In this document: one piece after another, positions 19,783-30,381 of the stretch | Layout: the number at the start of each line of letters is the position of its first letter | Position numbering within the stretch: position 1 is the stretch's first letter | NCBI RefSeq assembly: GCF_900101455.1 | Contig: NZ_FMZJ01000010.1 | Location: 62,001-126,000, forward strand | Length of the DNA stretch: 64,000 nt | Direction of reading: 5' to 3' | Source: Sphingomonas sp. YR710 | Lineage (GTDB): Bacteria; Pseudomonadota; Alphaproteobacteria; Sphingomonadales; Sphingomonadaceae | Position numbers and translations under genes: made by a program | Notes under the pieces: generated by a model | What the model saw: the letters and a program-made list of their open reading frames with translations, nothing else | Told to the model about the DNA's origin: nothing | Databases searched by the model: none

Positions 19783-20634
19783 TTATTTCGGTTTCTTCAA
19801 TGTCTTGCGGAATGCCACCAGCTGATTCTGGAGGATCTCGCCGACTTCGCCGGGCGCGAGATCGCCAAGCACGAACGGGCCGTATGCAGTGCGAATCAAC
19901 CGCGAAACTTTCAGGCCGAGATGTTCGAGAACACGTCGCACTTCGCGATTCTTGCCCTCTTTCAGCTTCATCTCGATCCAGGTGTTGGCGCCAGTGCGCC
20001 GTTCGAGATTGGCGTCGATCGATCCGTAGCGGACGCCCTCGATCTCGACGCCTTCGATCAGGTCCTCGAGTTGTTCCTGGGTGACATTGCCATAAGCCCG
20101 GGCGCGGTAGGTGCGCTCGACGCCGGTGGCGGGCAGTTCGAGCTGGCGCTTGAATTCTCCGTCGGTGGTCAGCAGCAACAGACCTTCGGTTCCAAGATCG
20201 AGCCGGCCAACCGGGATCACGCGCGGAAGGTCCTTGGGCAGGCGATCGTAGATCGTCGGCCGGCCCTTGGGATCGCGTTCGGCTGTCAGCAGGCCGGCTG
20301 GCTTGTGATACAGGAACAGCCGGGTGGGCTCGGGCGCGGCGACCGGCTTGCCATCGACGGTGACGTTCTGCAGCGAGGCGAGCAAGGTTGCTGGCGTTTC
20401 GATCGGCACGCCATTGACTGCGATCCGACGCTCGATGATCATCCGTTCGATTTCGCGGCGTGATGCGATGCCGGCGCGTGCCAGCAGTTTGGCGATGCGT
20501 TGGGGATCGCTGGCGGACTTGCGGATCACCGGCTCCGACGAGCGGGCAGGCGGCGCGGTCTTGCCGCGCGACGGCCGCCGGGACGGTTTCGCGGGCGAAA
20601 ATTTCGCGGGTGGTGATTTCGAGGGTGGGCGCAT
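19783..20634 (-). CDS. rluB: Ribosomal large-subunit pseudouridine synthase (RluB-like)
   Basis: A 283-residue RsuA/RluB-family pseudouridine synthase. A basic, disordered N-terminal tail of about 45 residues precedes an S4 RNA-binding domain (RIAKLLARAGIASRREIERMI), then the catalytic domain with the active-site Asp in VIPVGRLDLGTEGLLLLTTDG. GLTKNREVRR-like sequence (EGKNREVRRVLEHLGLKV) follows. RluB modifies U2605 of 23S rRNA; RluB is favoured over RluE or RsuA from the length and basic tail but not proven. Confidence 0.88.
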   Translation of the reverse strand: MRPPSKSPPAKFSPAKPSRRPSRGKTAPPARSSEPVIRKSASDPQRIAKLLARAGIASRREIERMIIERRIAVNGVPIETPATLLASLQNVTVDGKPVAAPEPTRLFLYHKPAGLLTAERDPKGRPTIYDRLPKDLPRVIPVGRLDLGTEGLLLLTTDGEFKRQLELPATGVERTYRARAYGNVTQEQLEDLIEGVEIEGVRYGSIDANLERRTGANTWIEMKLKEGKNREVRRVLEHLGLKVSRLIRTAYGPFVLGDLAPGEVGEILQNQLVAFRKTLKKPK

Positions 20635-20643
20635 GCACCGCGC

Positions 20644-21705
20644 TTAGCCGGATGCGGCGCGAAGCGCCAGCGGCGCCTCCTCTCCATCCTGTTGCAGGCT
20701 TTCGATGCATCCGTACCAGCCGAGGCCGCGATAGGTTTCGTAGCCCGGGGTTTCGGCAAAAGCGACGAGCATGCCCTCGCGCTCATAATAGCCGCTGGCG
20801 CGGCCATCGAGTCGCAGCGGATAGCGTTCCGTGCAGACACCTTTGCCGTCGGAAGAAGCGATGACCCGACGATCGGCATCGAGCAGCATCAACCGCGCCA
20901 TTCCCCGCTCGGCGGCGGACAGGCCGATGCCGTCGAGTACGGCCTGTGCCTGCGGTTGCCAGTCGAAGAATATGCCGAGCGCGCCAATCGCGGCGCCGCG
21001 TGTGTCGCCATTGGCCCGGACCGCCGTTGAATAGGTCGCGACCTGCGCGCCGTTGAGGGCCGGGGCGGTGCTGATATCGCAGACCCGAAAGTCATCCCCG
21101 CTCTGCGTTCGCATCGCGGTCTGGAACCATGGTTCGCGCGATACATCCTGCCGGGCTGCGGCCGGATAACGGTCGGGCCGGCCGGTGGCGATGATTCGGC
21201 CATTTTTGTCGGCGATCCACAGGTCGAGATAGACGGTATAGGATCGCAATATCGTTGCCAGCCGGTCCTGCGCATGGCGCGCCGTTTCGGGCGACGGACT
21301 TTGCAGCGCGTCGACGACCGAGCTATCAGTAGCCCACCAGCGGACGTCGCAGGACCGCTCATAAAGGTTGCGATCGATGATTTCGACAGCCGAGCGAGCA
21401 AGGTCGGTATAGCGCGTTCCCTTGAACTCGGTCATCATCTGGCTACCGGCGCTTTGCAGCAGGGCGATGTTGGCGGAGACGGCGCTGCGCAATTCGCTAC
21501 CGATCGAGGAGATCGACGTCGCCAGCACGCCCAGCTCTTGCGCCACGACCGAAAATGCCCGCCCGGCCTCGCCGGCCCGCGCCGCTTCCAGCCGCGCGTT
21601 GATGGCGAGCATGCCGGTCTGGCGCATTACCAGATCGATGCGGTCGACCTTTTCTTCGGTTATCCGAGAGACTTCGTAGGCCAGTTGTAAGATATCGTCC
21701 TGCAT
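20644..21705 (-). CDS. Soluble receptor-like protein: MCP signalling hairpin followed by a Cache-like sensor domain
   Basis: A 353-residue protein with no membrane segment. Residues about 20-70 resemble the tip of the chemoreceptor signalling hairpin (QTGMLAINARLEAARAGEAG, then AFSVVAQELGVLA). The rest looks like a Cache/PDC sensor: LDLWIADKNGRIIATGRPDRYP, EPWFQTAMRTQSGDDFRVCDIS, ATYSTAVRANGD and AAIGALGIFFDWQPQ. Normal chemoreceptors carry the sensor first, outside the membrane, and the hairpin last. Here the order is reversed and both parts are cytosolic. GGGGGA lies 7 nt before the ATG at 21705. It is 9 nt from the rluB start, so it may share its promoter. Confidence 0.7.
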   Translation of the reverse strand: MQDDILQLAYEVSRITEEKVDRIDLVMRQTGMLAINARLEAARAGEAGRAFSVVAQELGVLATSISSIGSELRSAVSANIALLQSAGSQMMTEFKGTRYTDLARSAVEIIDRNLYERSCDVRWWATDSSVVDALQSPSPETARHAQDRLATILRSYTVYLDLWIADKNGRIIATGRPDRYPAAARQDVSREPWFQTAMRTQSGDDFRVCDISTAPALNGAQVATYSTAVRANGDTRGAAIGALGIFFDWQPQAQAVLDGIGLSAAERGMARLMLLDADRRVIASSDGKGVCTERYPLRLDGRASGYYEREGMLVAFAETPGYETYRGLGWYGCIESLQQDGEEAPLALRAASG

Positions 21706-21873
21706 GTGCGTCCCCCAGTTCGACCCATCCGCGAAACTCTCCCATCGAAGCTGTGGCAATTGGCCGCTCTTTCGAGGCATGATGCGGGCAATGTGATGAA
21801 TCAATCGTAACCGTCGGCGCAACAATCGGCGGATTTTTCGGGTTTTCGGTGCAAAACGGAGTCAATTTCGACA

Positions 21874-23373
21874 ATGATCAATGACACAGCCTGGAACCGG
21901 CTTTTGGCGGTTGCCCCGCAGCGACTGGCCGATCTGTTCGTCGCCGAGCCGGATCGCCTGTCGCGCTTGTCGATCGAAGAGGCAGGGCTCCTGTTCGATT
22001 TTTCGAAGACGCACCTTTCGGCCGGCCTGATCGACGGATTCCTGGCGCTGGCCGAGGAACGTGGGTTCGCCGCGCACCGCGAGGCGCTGTTTTCGGGGGC
22101 GGCCGTGAACGTGACCGAGGGCCGCGCGGCCGAGCACCCCGCGGAGCGCGGGCAGGGCACGCCGGAGAGTGTTGCCCGCGCCCGCGCGTTCCAGGCCCGG
22201 ATGCGGGCGATGATCGACGCGATCGAGGCTGGCGCGCTGGGCCCGATCCGCCACGTCCTCCATGTCGGTATCGGCGGATCGGCGCTGGGCCCCGATCTGC
22301 TGATGGATGCGCTGGGGCGCGATACCGATCGTTATGATGTCGCGATCGTCTCGAATGTCGACGGCGCGGCGCTGGAAGAGGTGTTCAAGCGATTCGATCC
22401 TGCCGCGACCCTGCTGGTCATCGCGTCGAAAACCTTCACGACCACCGAGACGATGCTCAACGCCAATAGCGTTCTCGCCTGGATGGAAGAGGCGAACGTC
22501 GAGGATCCTTATGCACAGGTCGTCGCGCTGACCGCGTCGCCCGAAAAGGCGATCGAATGGGGTGTCGATGAAACCCGCATCCTGCCCTTTTCGGAAAGTG
22601 TCGGCGGTCGCTACTCCTTATGGTCCTCGATCGGCTTCCCGGCGGCGCTTGGCCTCGGTTGGGATGCTTTCGAGGAATTGCTCGAGGGCGCGGCGGCGAT
22701 GGACCGGCATTTCCGGCTGGCCCCGCCCGAGCGCAACCTGCCGTTGCTCGCGGCGTTCGTCGATCAATATTATTCGGTCGTGCGCAAGGCCGAGACGCGC
22801 GCAGTGTTCGCCTATGACGAGCGGCTCCGTCTGCTGCCATCCTATCTTCAGCAGCTCGAAATGGAGTCGAACGGCAAGAGCGTGAAGGCCGATGGCTCGG
22901 CGGTAGAGGGCCCTACCGCTGCGATCACCTGGGGCGGGGTCGGCACCGATGCACAGCATGCGGTGTTCCAGCTGCTCCATCAGGGCACGCGACTGGTCCC
23001 TGTCGAATTCATCGCCGCGGTCGAGCCTGGCGATGCACTCGACGAGGCGCATCATCGTGCGTTGCTGATCAACTGTTTCGCGCAAGGGGCGGCATTGATG
23101 GCCGGCAAGGCCAATGGCGATCCGGCGCGGGCTTATGCCGGCGATCGGCCGTCGACCACGATCCTGATCGATCGGGTAGATCCCGCCCGCCTCGGCGCGC
23201 TGCTGGCCTTCTACGAACACCGGACCTTCGCCAATGCCGTGTTGATGGGGGTCAACCCGTTCGACCAGTTCGGTGTCGAGCTGGGCAAGGAGATTGCTAG
23301 GTCCATCGAGGCCGAAGGCACCGATCGGTTCGATGCTTCCACCCGAGCGCTGATCGCTCGCGCCTTTGGATGA
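21874..23373 (+). CDS. pgi: Glucose-6-phosphate isomerase
   Basis: Pgi interconverts glucose-6-phosphate and fructose-6-phosphate. The 499-residue protein is shorter than the E. coli enzyme (549) but has the phosphosugar-isomerase motifs: HVGIGGSALGPDLLMDAL, signature 1 ESVGGRYSLWSSIGFP and signature 2 YLQQLEMESNGKSVK, then the C-terminal HQGTRLVPVEFIA region. It begins 168 nt from the divergent receptor-like gene. In sphingomonads glucose usually runs through the Entner-Doudoroff route, so Pgi is likely to serve mainly gluconeogenesis or fructose entry, an inference. Confidence 0.97.
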   Translation: MINDTAWNRLLAVAPQRLADLFVAEPDRLSRLSIEEAGLLFDFSKTHLSAGLIDGFLALAEERGFAAHREALFSGAAVNVTEGRAAEHPAERGQGTPESVARARAFQARMRAMIDAIEAGALGPIRHVLHVGIGGSALGPDLLMDALGRDTDRYDVAIVSNVDGAALEEVFKRFDPAATLLVIASKTFTTTETMLNANSVLAWMEEANVEDPYAQVVALTASPEKAIEWGVDETRILPFSESVGGRYSLWSSIGFPAALGLGWDAFEELLEGAAAMDRHFRLAPPERNLPLLAAFVDQYYSVVRKAETRAVFAYDERLRLLPSYLQQLEMESNGKSVKADGSAVEGPTAAITWGGVGTDAQHAVFQLLHQGTRLVPVEFIAAVEPGDALDEAHHRALLINCFAQGAALMAGKANGDPARAYAGDRPSTTILIDRVDPARLGALLAFYEHRTFANAVLMGVNPFDQFGVELGKEIARSIEAEGTDRFDASTRALIARAFG

Positions 23374-23493
23374 TGCGATCCTGAATTGTTAGTCAGTCGA
23401 TCACTCTGATGACCATTGTGCGTTTGCATCGATCACAGCGCGACGCCATATCGCCATGCATATCAACCCAAATGTTATGAAGGCTCGGGACCG

Positions 23494-24840
23494 ATGGCCG
23501 AATTCGATTATGATCTGTTCGTGATTGGCGCCGGCTCGGGCGGCGTCCGCGCGTCGCGCGTTTCGGCCGCTTATGGCGCGAAGGTTGCGGTGGCCGAAGA
23601 GTATAAAGTAGGCGGCACCTGCGTCATCCGTGGCTGCGTGCCCAAGAAGATGCTCGTCTATGGATCGCATTTCGCCGAAGATCTGCACGATGCCGCACGT
23701 TATGGCTGGACTCTGGGCGAGACCAGCTTCGACTGGCCTACTCTGCGCGACAATGTGCAGGACGATGTGGCGCGGCTTGAAGGGCTCTATACGAACACGC
23801 TCGACAACAATAAGGTCGAGATCTTCCGCGAGCGCGCCACCGTGTCGGGGCCCAACGAGATCACGCTGGCGAGCGGCCGTACCGTCACCGCGAAGACGAT
23901 CCTGATCGCCACCGGGGCATGGCCGGTGGTGCCGGACGTCCCCGGCGCCGAACATGGCATCACCTCGAACGAGGTGTTCCACCTCGAAACCTTCCCGAAG
24001 CGGGTTGTGATCGCCGGGGCGGGCTATATCGCCAACGAGTTCGCCGGCATTTTTCACGCGCTGGGCAGCAAGGTCACCGTCGTCAACCGGTCGGACCAGA
24101 TCCTGCGCGGCTATGACGAGCAGATCCGCGACCGGCTGTTCCAGATATCGACCGCCAAGGGCATCGAATTTCTATTCAACGTCCAGTTCGACAATATCGA
24201 AAAGAAGGCGGATGGCGCGCTGACCATCCATTTCAAGGATCATGAGTCGCTCGACGCCGATGTCCTGCTATTCGCGATCGGCCGCAACCCGCACAGCAAG
24301 GGACTCGGACTCGAAACCGCGGGCGTCGAACTCGACGAGAAGGGCGCCATCAAGGTCGGTGACGATAATCGCACCAATATCCCCAGCATCTATGCCGTCG
24401 GAGACGTGACGAACCGGGTGCAGCTGACTCCGGTCGCGATTCGCGAGGGGCAGGCCTTTGCCGACACCGTGTTCGGCAACAAGCCGCACGTCGTCGATTA
24501 TGATTGCATCCCGTCGGCGGTGTTCAGCAACCCGCCGATGGCCGGCGTGGGCCTCACCGAGCGCCAGGCGCGCGAACAATATGGCGCTGTGAAGATCTTC
24601 ACCTCCGATTTCCGGCCGATGCGCAACGTGCTGGCCGGCAAGGCCGAACGCTCGCTCTACAAGCTGATCGTCCATGCGGAGACCGACGTCGTGCTCGGCA
24701 TCCACATGATCAGCCCGGACGCGCCCGAAATCCTGCAGGCGGCGGCGATCGCGGTGAAGGCGAAGCTGACGAAGGCGCAGTTCGATGACACCGTCGCGTT
24801 GCATCCGTCGATGGCGGAAGAACTCGTGCTAATGAAGTGA
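23494..24840 (+). CDS. gor: Glutathione-disulfide reductase
   Basis: This 448-residue flavoprotein reduces GSSG with NADPH. It has the FAD-binding start DLFVIGAGSGGVRASR, the redox disulfide in GGTCVIRGCVPKKML, the NAD(P) fold VVIAGAGYIANEFAG followed by basic residues in VNRSDQILRGYDE (fits NADPH), the second FAD motif IYAVGDVTN and the interface base in TVALHPSMAEEL. Start at the ATG at 23494, preceded by CTCGGGA. It probably has its own promoter in the 120-nt gap after pgi. Confidence 0.95.
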   Translation: MAEFDYDLFVIGAGSGGVRASRVSAAYGAKVAVAEEYKVGGTCVIRGCVPKKMLVYGSHFAEDLHDAARYGWTLGETSFDWPTLRDNVQDDVARLEGLYTNTLDNNKVEIFRERATVSGPNEITLASGRTVTAKTILIATGAWPVVPDVPGAEHGITSNEVFHLETFPKRVVIAGAGYIANEFAGIFHALGSKVTVVNRSDQILRGYDEQIRDRLFQISTAKGIEFLFNVQFDNIEKKADGALTIHFKDHESLDADVLLFAIGRNPHSKGLGLETAGVELDEKGAIKVGDDNRTNIPSIYAVGDVTNRVQLTPVAIREGQAFADTVFGNKPHVVDYDCIPSAVFSNPPMAGVGLTERQAREQYGAVKIFTSDFRPMRNVLAGKAERSLYKLIVHAETDVVLGIHMISPDAPEILQAAAIAVKAKLTKAQFDDTVALHPSMAEELVLMK

Positions 24841-24841
24841 T

Positions 24842-24870
24842 TTGCCAATTTTAGCGCAGATTCGTATAGT
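24842..24870 (+). promoter_or_regulatory. Predicted sigma-70-type promoter of the parDE remnant
   Basis: TTGCCA (24842-24847) and TATAGT (24865-24870) are separated by exactly 17 nt and lie 15 nt before the ATG of the remnant toxin-antitoxin gene. The TTTGCCAATTTTA around the -35 closely resembles TTTGCCATTTTA at 38392-38403, in front of the intact parD. The shared string may therefore be an operator for the ParD type of regulator rather than only promoter DNA. Confidence 0.55.
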
Positions 24871-24885
24871 GCGCTTAGGGCAGAG

Positions 24886-25200
24886 ATGAACATCTCGCTC
24901 CCCGACGCGCTCAAGGCCTGGGCCGAACAGCGCGTTGCCGAGGGACGCTACCGCGATCCCCATCTTCGACATGATCTTGAGCAGCCCGTCGTCGATCGCC
25001 TTGCGATGGCGCTTGAGCGCCTAGCTGGCGTGGGCGTGACGCGGGTGAAGCCGGCTATCCGTTGCCTCTCCTATCGCAGCCATCGAATTTTCTATGTTTT
25101 CGGTGCGGCCGAGGAGCGGATCGTCCGTATTCTCCATCACGCCATGAATGCCCATCGGCACTTGTTGCAATCGGTCACCGTTAGGCCGCTAGCTATTTGA
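24886..25200 (+). pseudogene. Collapsed toxin-antitoxin remnant: ParD N-terminus fused to ParE C-terminus
   Basis: The 104-residue reading frame starts like a ParD antitoxin (MNISLPDALKAWAEQRVAEGRY) but breaks off before the rest of the ribbon-helix-helix. It continues as the second half of a ParE/RelE toxin (VVDRLAMALERLA, then LSYRSHRIFYVF and RIVRILHHAMNAHRHL). The antitoxin C-terminus and the toxin N-terminus are missing, as expected from an internal deletion that fused the two genes in frame. It should have neither a complete DNA-binding domain nor a complete toxin fold. The promoter still looks usable, so the fusion may be expressed. An intact pair of the same type is at 38433-39004. 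Confidence 0.7.
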
Positions 25201-25401
25201 TATCGACCGGAAAGCATCAATACGGCCGGCCTGTTTTGTCGAATGCTTCGCTTTCGACGGCAGCAGAATACGTCTGATGCGACCTCGGATCCGAACCTTT
25301 ACCCTTGATCTGCATGCGCGCGGGAACTGGCGTTCCCGTTCGTGAACGGAAACGTCCCATTGCCCGATAGCTGGGGGAGGCAACTCCCGTATCGTCGTCT
25401 T

Positions 25402-25611
25402 TTACTTGGTCGCGTACTGCCCCGGCTCGGCGCCGAAGAATTCGCGGGCGAAGGCGCGGGTGGCGGCCATCGTCTTGAATGTCTCGTCCTGCAGGGTGGC
25501 GGTGACCAAAGGATAATTTTGCGAATTGAAGCGGGTGACGCGCACCGTCAGCCGGAACATGCCCTGTTCGTCCTTGGTGATCAGGAAGGGCTTGACGGGT
25601 ATTCTGGACAT
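25402..25611 (-). CDS. Small protein of unknown function (69 aa)
   Basis: A 69-residue protein without membrane segments: a beta-rich first half (FLITKDEQGMFRLTVRVTRF) and a helical end with aromatic residues (AATRAFAREFFGAEPGQY). I do not recognise a family. GGAG stands 8 nt before the ATG at 25611, and codon use matches the neighbours, so it is probably real. It lies 12 nt downstream of the small gene at 25624-25821 on the same strand, likely in the groES-groEL transcription unit or just after it. The 201 nt between it and the parDE remnant hold only a short GTTC/GAAC hairpin near 25338-25360. Confidence 0.65.
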   Translation of the reverse strand: MSRIPVKPFLITKDEQGMFRLTVRVTRFNSQNYPLVTATLQDETFKTMAATRAFAREFFGAEPGQYATK

Positions 25612-25623
25612 TCTGGTCTCCGA

Positions 25624-25821
25624 TTAAATATTGGTCGTGCCGCGCGCCTTCGCGGCTTCGTTCACGCCGGCGCGGGCGATCGTATCAGCGGCAGCTTCAG
25701 CCATCGCTTCCCAGCTCTCCGCCGATCGTTCGTGCATCGCGCGACGGTTCGGCAGGTTGGTCAGATCGGCGGCGGCGCGCTGGGCGGCGGCATTGGCGCG
25801 AAAGATCTCAAGATTCGACAT
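25624..25821 (-). CDS. Small helical protein of unknown function (65 aa)
   Basis: A 65-residue, alanine-rich, helical protein (starts MSNLEIFRANAAAQRAAADL, contains NRRAMHERSAESWEAMAEAA). An excellent ribosome-binding site, AAGGAG, stands 5 nt before the ATG at 25821, which is the reason for this start. The reading frame continues open upstream through 26169, so the product could also be the C-terminal part of a longer protein (see next entry). No family recognised. It is on the same strand as groEL and 3' of it. Confidence 0.6.
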   Translation of the reverse strand: MSNLEIFRANAAAQRAAADLTNLPNRRAMHERSAESWEAMAEAAADTIARAGVNEAAKARGTTNI

Positions 25822-27769
<1,948 letters not shown>

Positions 27770-27786
27770 TCAGTAAGAAAGCGGGT

Positions 27787-28074
27787 TCAGCCAACGATGC
27801 CGAGCACGTCGCTTTCCTTCATGATGATCAAATCTTCACCGTCGATCTTGATCTCGGTGCCGGACCATTTGCCGAACAGGATCTTGTCGCCGGCCTTGAC
27901 GTCGAGCGGCGTGATCGTGCCGTCCTCGGCGCGGATGCCGGTGCCCGCGGAGACGACTTCGCCTTCCTGCGGCTTTTCCTTGGCGCTGTCCGGAATGATG
28001 ATGCCACCGGGCGTTTTCGCGACGGCTTCGATGCGACGCACGAGCACGCGATCGTGCAGGGGGCGGAATGTCAT
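27787..28074 (-). CDS. groS: Co-chaperonin GroES
   Basis: A 95-residue 10-kDa co-chaperonin that caps GroEL rings. The start [17 protein letters not shown], the mobile loop [19 protein letters not shown] that contacts GroEL, and the [31 protein letters not shown] end are all typical. The ATG at 28074 lies about 80 nt from the CIRCE element. Gene order groES-groEL is normal. Confidence 0.96.
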   Translation of the reverse strand: MTFRPLHDRVLVRRIEAVAKTPGGIIIPDSAKEKPQEGEVVSAGTGIRAEDGTITPLDVKAGDKILFGKWSGTEIKIDGEDLIIMKESDVLGIVG

Positions 28075-28151
28075 AAAGGGCGCAATCCTGTCGCTGGGTC
28101 GCGACGGCAAGCGGCGCTCACACAAGCGGAGCCAGCGCTGCCGGATTGCGA

Positions 28152-28178
28152 TTGGCAGTCTTCTTATAAGAGTGCCAA
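28152..28178 (-). promoter_or_regulatory. CIRCE operator (HrcA site) of the groES-groEL operon
   Basis: On the minus strand TTGGCACTC - 9 nt - GACTGCCAA forms the CIRCE inverted repeat (consensus TTAGCACTC-N9-GAGTGCTAA) with one mismatch between the arms. It sits immediately downstream of the predicted -10 element, so HrcA bound here would block transcription until heat stress. This placement matches known HrcA-controlled chaperonin operons in alphaproteobacteria. Confidence 0.88.
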
Positions 28179-28185
28179 CACTTGT

Positions 28186-28214
28186 GATATCGGCCTTCGA
28201 AGGCAAAACGTCAA
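28186..28214 (-). promoter_or_regulatory. Predicted promoter of groES-groEL
   Basis: Read on the minus strand, TTGACG (28209-28214) and GATATC (28186-28191) are 17 nt apart and directly precede CIRCE. The -35 is good, the -10 is weak. I see no clear RpoH-type promoter, so control may be through HrcA alone. Confidence 0.55.
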
Positions 28215-28341
28215 GGTGCGGATGTGCGCATCGTTGATGTTCGCGCTGGTTGTTTGCCCGGCGAACCGCTATCTTCGGTATGCTGCTCCACCCCGGATCA
28301 GAGCGTTGGCCGTCGGGCTCGAACGCCGCCGGAGACCAGAT

Positions 28342-28461
28342 ATGGCCAAGAGTCAGCGAAAGAGCAGCAAGGAAATTCGCAAACCCAAGAAGGAAGCCCC
28401 GCCAAAGGCCAATGCCTCGCAGGCATCGACCAAGGGCACGGTGCTCGGCAAGAGCCTTTAG
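28342..28461 (+). CDS. Small basic protein (39 aa)
   Basis: A 39-residue, lysine-rich protein (starts [20 protein letters not shown], ends GKSL). GGAG stands about 8 nt before the ATG at 28342. Very similar short basic proteins occur next to unrelated genes in many proteobacteria, and I judge this one real on composition and ribosome-binding site. It is probably disordered and may bind nucleic acid or ribosomes, which is inference. It is divergent from groES and shares its 267-nt intergenic region. Confidence 0.7.
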   Translation: MAKSQRKSSKEIRKPKKEAPPKANASQASTKGTVLGKSL

Positions 28462-28497
28462 CGCCTTTCCGGGTGAGGTTGAGGCACCGCGCCGCCG

Positions 28498-29319
28498 TCA
28501 GCCGGGCGTCCCCAGTCGGTCTTCATCGGTATAGACGTTGAAGCGGCTGAGGATCGCGGGCCCGAAAGCGTTGGTCAGCGCGGCATCGGTCGCATCGCGG
28601 CCGCGTGCCATCAGGATGCGCCCGCGCCGCGGCCGATTGTGCCGCGCATCGAACACATACCAGCGCCCGCCGAGATACGCCTCGAACCAGGCCGAGAAAT
28701 CCATCTCGCCGACCAGTTCGGGCAGGTCCATATCGCCCATGTAACCGGTGCAATAGCGGGCGGGGATGTTCATACAGCGGCACAAGGCGATCGCGAGATG
28801 CGCGTAATCGCGGCACACGCCCCATTGCTCTTGATGCGCATCCCATGCGGTCTTGGTGGGCCGGGCGGACATATAATCGAAACGGATGCGATTATGCGCA
28901 TAGGCCACGATCGTTTGTACCATCTCCCATCCGGGCGGGACCTTGCCGAACAGATCCCATGCGACCTCGGATAGCCGATCGGTTTCGCAATAGCGGCTGC
29001 CGAGCAGGAACAGCATCACCTCGTCGGGGAGTTGTTCGACCGGTACGGCCTGCGCGTCGGGAGCGACGATATCGGGCGCAAACGGATCTTCTATGACGAA
29101 GCCGCACGAGATGGTGATGCCGCCCTCGGGGATCGTGAAGCGCGAGCAGATATTCCCGAAACCGTCGATATAGTCGTAGATCGGCACGTCAGGCGTGGTG
29201 TAGATTCGTTGCGCCGTCCGCAGATCCCTGTTGCGCGACGAATGCACGCTCAGATTGGCGAGCATCGGCACGCGTTGTTGTGTTGTGAAACCGATGTCGT
29301 AACCGGCGCGGATCAGCAT
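28498..29319 (-). CDS. Transglutaminase-like cysteine protease family protein
   Basis: A 273-residue cytosolic protein. The N-terminal part is a beta domain common to this family (AGYDIGFTTQQRVPMLANLS, DGFGNICSRFTIPEG). The transglutaminase-like core has the catalytic Cys in EQWGVCRDYAHLAI and the His in FDARHNRPRRGRI, with ARYCTGYMGD between. Bacterial relatives are probably peptidases or amidases; some act with circularly permuted ATP-grasp partners, which are not seen here. Two ATGs (29325, 29319) are available; AAGG is 9 nt from the second, which is preferred. Confidence 0.86.
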   Translation of the reverse strand: MLIRAGYDIGFTTQQRVPMLANLSVHSSRNRDLRTAQRIYTTPDVPIYDYIDGFGNICSRFTIPEGGITISCGFVIEDPFAPDIVAPDAQAVPVEQLPDEVMLFLLGSRYCETDRLSEVAWDLFGKVPPGWEMVQTIVAYAHNRIRFDYMSARPTKTAWDAHQEQWGVCRDYAHLAIALCRCMNIPARYCTGYMGDMDLPELVGEMDFSAWFEAYLGGRWYVFDARHNRPRRGRILMARGRDATDAALTNAFGPAILSRFNVYTDEDRLGTPG

Positions 29320-29518
29320 ATGCATCGACCTTGGGCAAGAGGGCTGACGCGGGGCGACCGAATCAGGACACGGGTCCGTGATGCACACATCCTAGTCGTT
29401 GTGCACCTGCGAAGAAAATGGTGAACAGGGGTCTTTGTTCCGTGGGTGGATCATTGGCGATACGGCGCTTGCCTCTGGCCGCTCCGGCGCCGAAGCTCCC
29501 CTGATCAAGGGGATAAGT

Positions 29519-30262
29519 ATGGCGGGATCATTATCGGGGAAGGTGGCGCTGGTCGTCGGCGGGACGCGGGGCATCGGCGGAGCGATCAGCCGGCGGATGG
29601 CGGCTGACGGCGCTTCGGTCGCGATGATCCATCTGGGCCGGACCGAAGACGCCGCCGCTATCACTGCCACGCTGGAGGCAGCCGCCACGCAGACTCTGGC
29701 GATCCAGGCAGACGCCGCAGACCCGGTGGCTTTGCTCGCGGCGATCGATCGGGCGTTTGCGCATTTCGGTCGGCTCGACATTCTCGTCAACAATGCTGGC
29801 CTATCTATCCTCGGGCCGCTCGAAGATTATGCTTCCGATGCCTTCGACCGCATTTTCGCTGCCAATGTCCGGGCGCCGTTCCTGGCGTCACAAAAGGCTG
29901 CCGGGCTGATGACCGATGGCGGCCGCATCATCTCGATCGGCAGCATCGTGGCAACCCGCATCCCCGGCGACGGTGGCACGCTCTATGCAGCCAGCAAGTC
30001 GGCGCTCGGCGGCATGACCCGCGGCCTCGCACGCGATCTGGGACCACGCGGCATTACCGCAAACCTCGTCCAGCCCGGCCCGATCGATACCGAACGCAAC
30101 CCCGCAGAGGGACCTGGTGCGGAGGCCAATCGCGCGCCACTGGCGATCCGACGGCATGGTACGGCGCAGGAGGTCGCGGCTCTGGTTGCCTATCTTGCTT
30201 CGGAGGAGGCGGCTTTTGTAACCGGCGCGGTTTATAATATCGATGGTGGCTGGAGTGCTTGA
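29519..30262 (+). CDS. SDR-family oxidoreductase
   Basis: A 247-residue classical short-chain dehydrogenase/reductase. Seen are the cofactor loop VVGGTRGIGG, NNAG, the catalytic Ser in SIGSIVATR, the YxxxK in YAASKSALGG, and GPIDTERNP after the catalytic site. NADP(H) use is suggested by basic residues after the second strand but is not certain. AAGGGGA is 5 nt before the ATG at 29519. Such enzymes oxidise or reduce alcohol/ketone groups (for example 3-oxoacyl chains); the substrate is unknown. Confidence 0.9.
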   Translation: MAGSLSGKVALVVGGTRGIGGAISRRMAADGASVAMIHLGRTEDAAAITATLEAAATQTLAIQADAADPVALLAAIDRAFAHFGRLDILVNNAGLSILGPLEDYASDAFDRIFAANVRAPFLASQKAAGLMTDGGRIISIGSIVATRIPGDGGTLYAASKSALGGMTRGLARDLGPRGITANLVQPGPIDTERNPAEGPGAEANRAPLAIRRHGTAQEVAALVAYLASEEAAFVTGAVYNIDGGWSA

Positions 30263-30381
30263 AGCGGCCGGCCGCCGATCAGCATCGCTGGACTGACACA
30301 TATGCGACGCATAGTGCCAGGTGCGATCTGCGCGGCGATATGATAGGTTTATCGCGGGTAATTCGAAGGGGGAGTTGCGAT

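Noticed and set aside
19778-20710. Long N-terminal extension of the rsmD frame
   Set aside because: It overlaps the pseudouridine synthase gene in a different frame, and RsmD proteins start at MRIISG.
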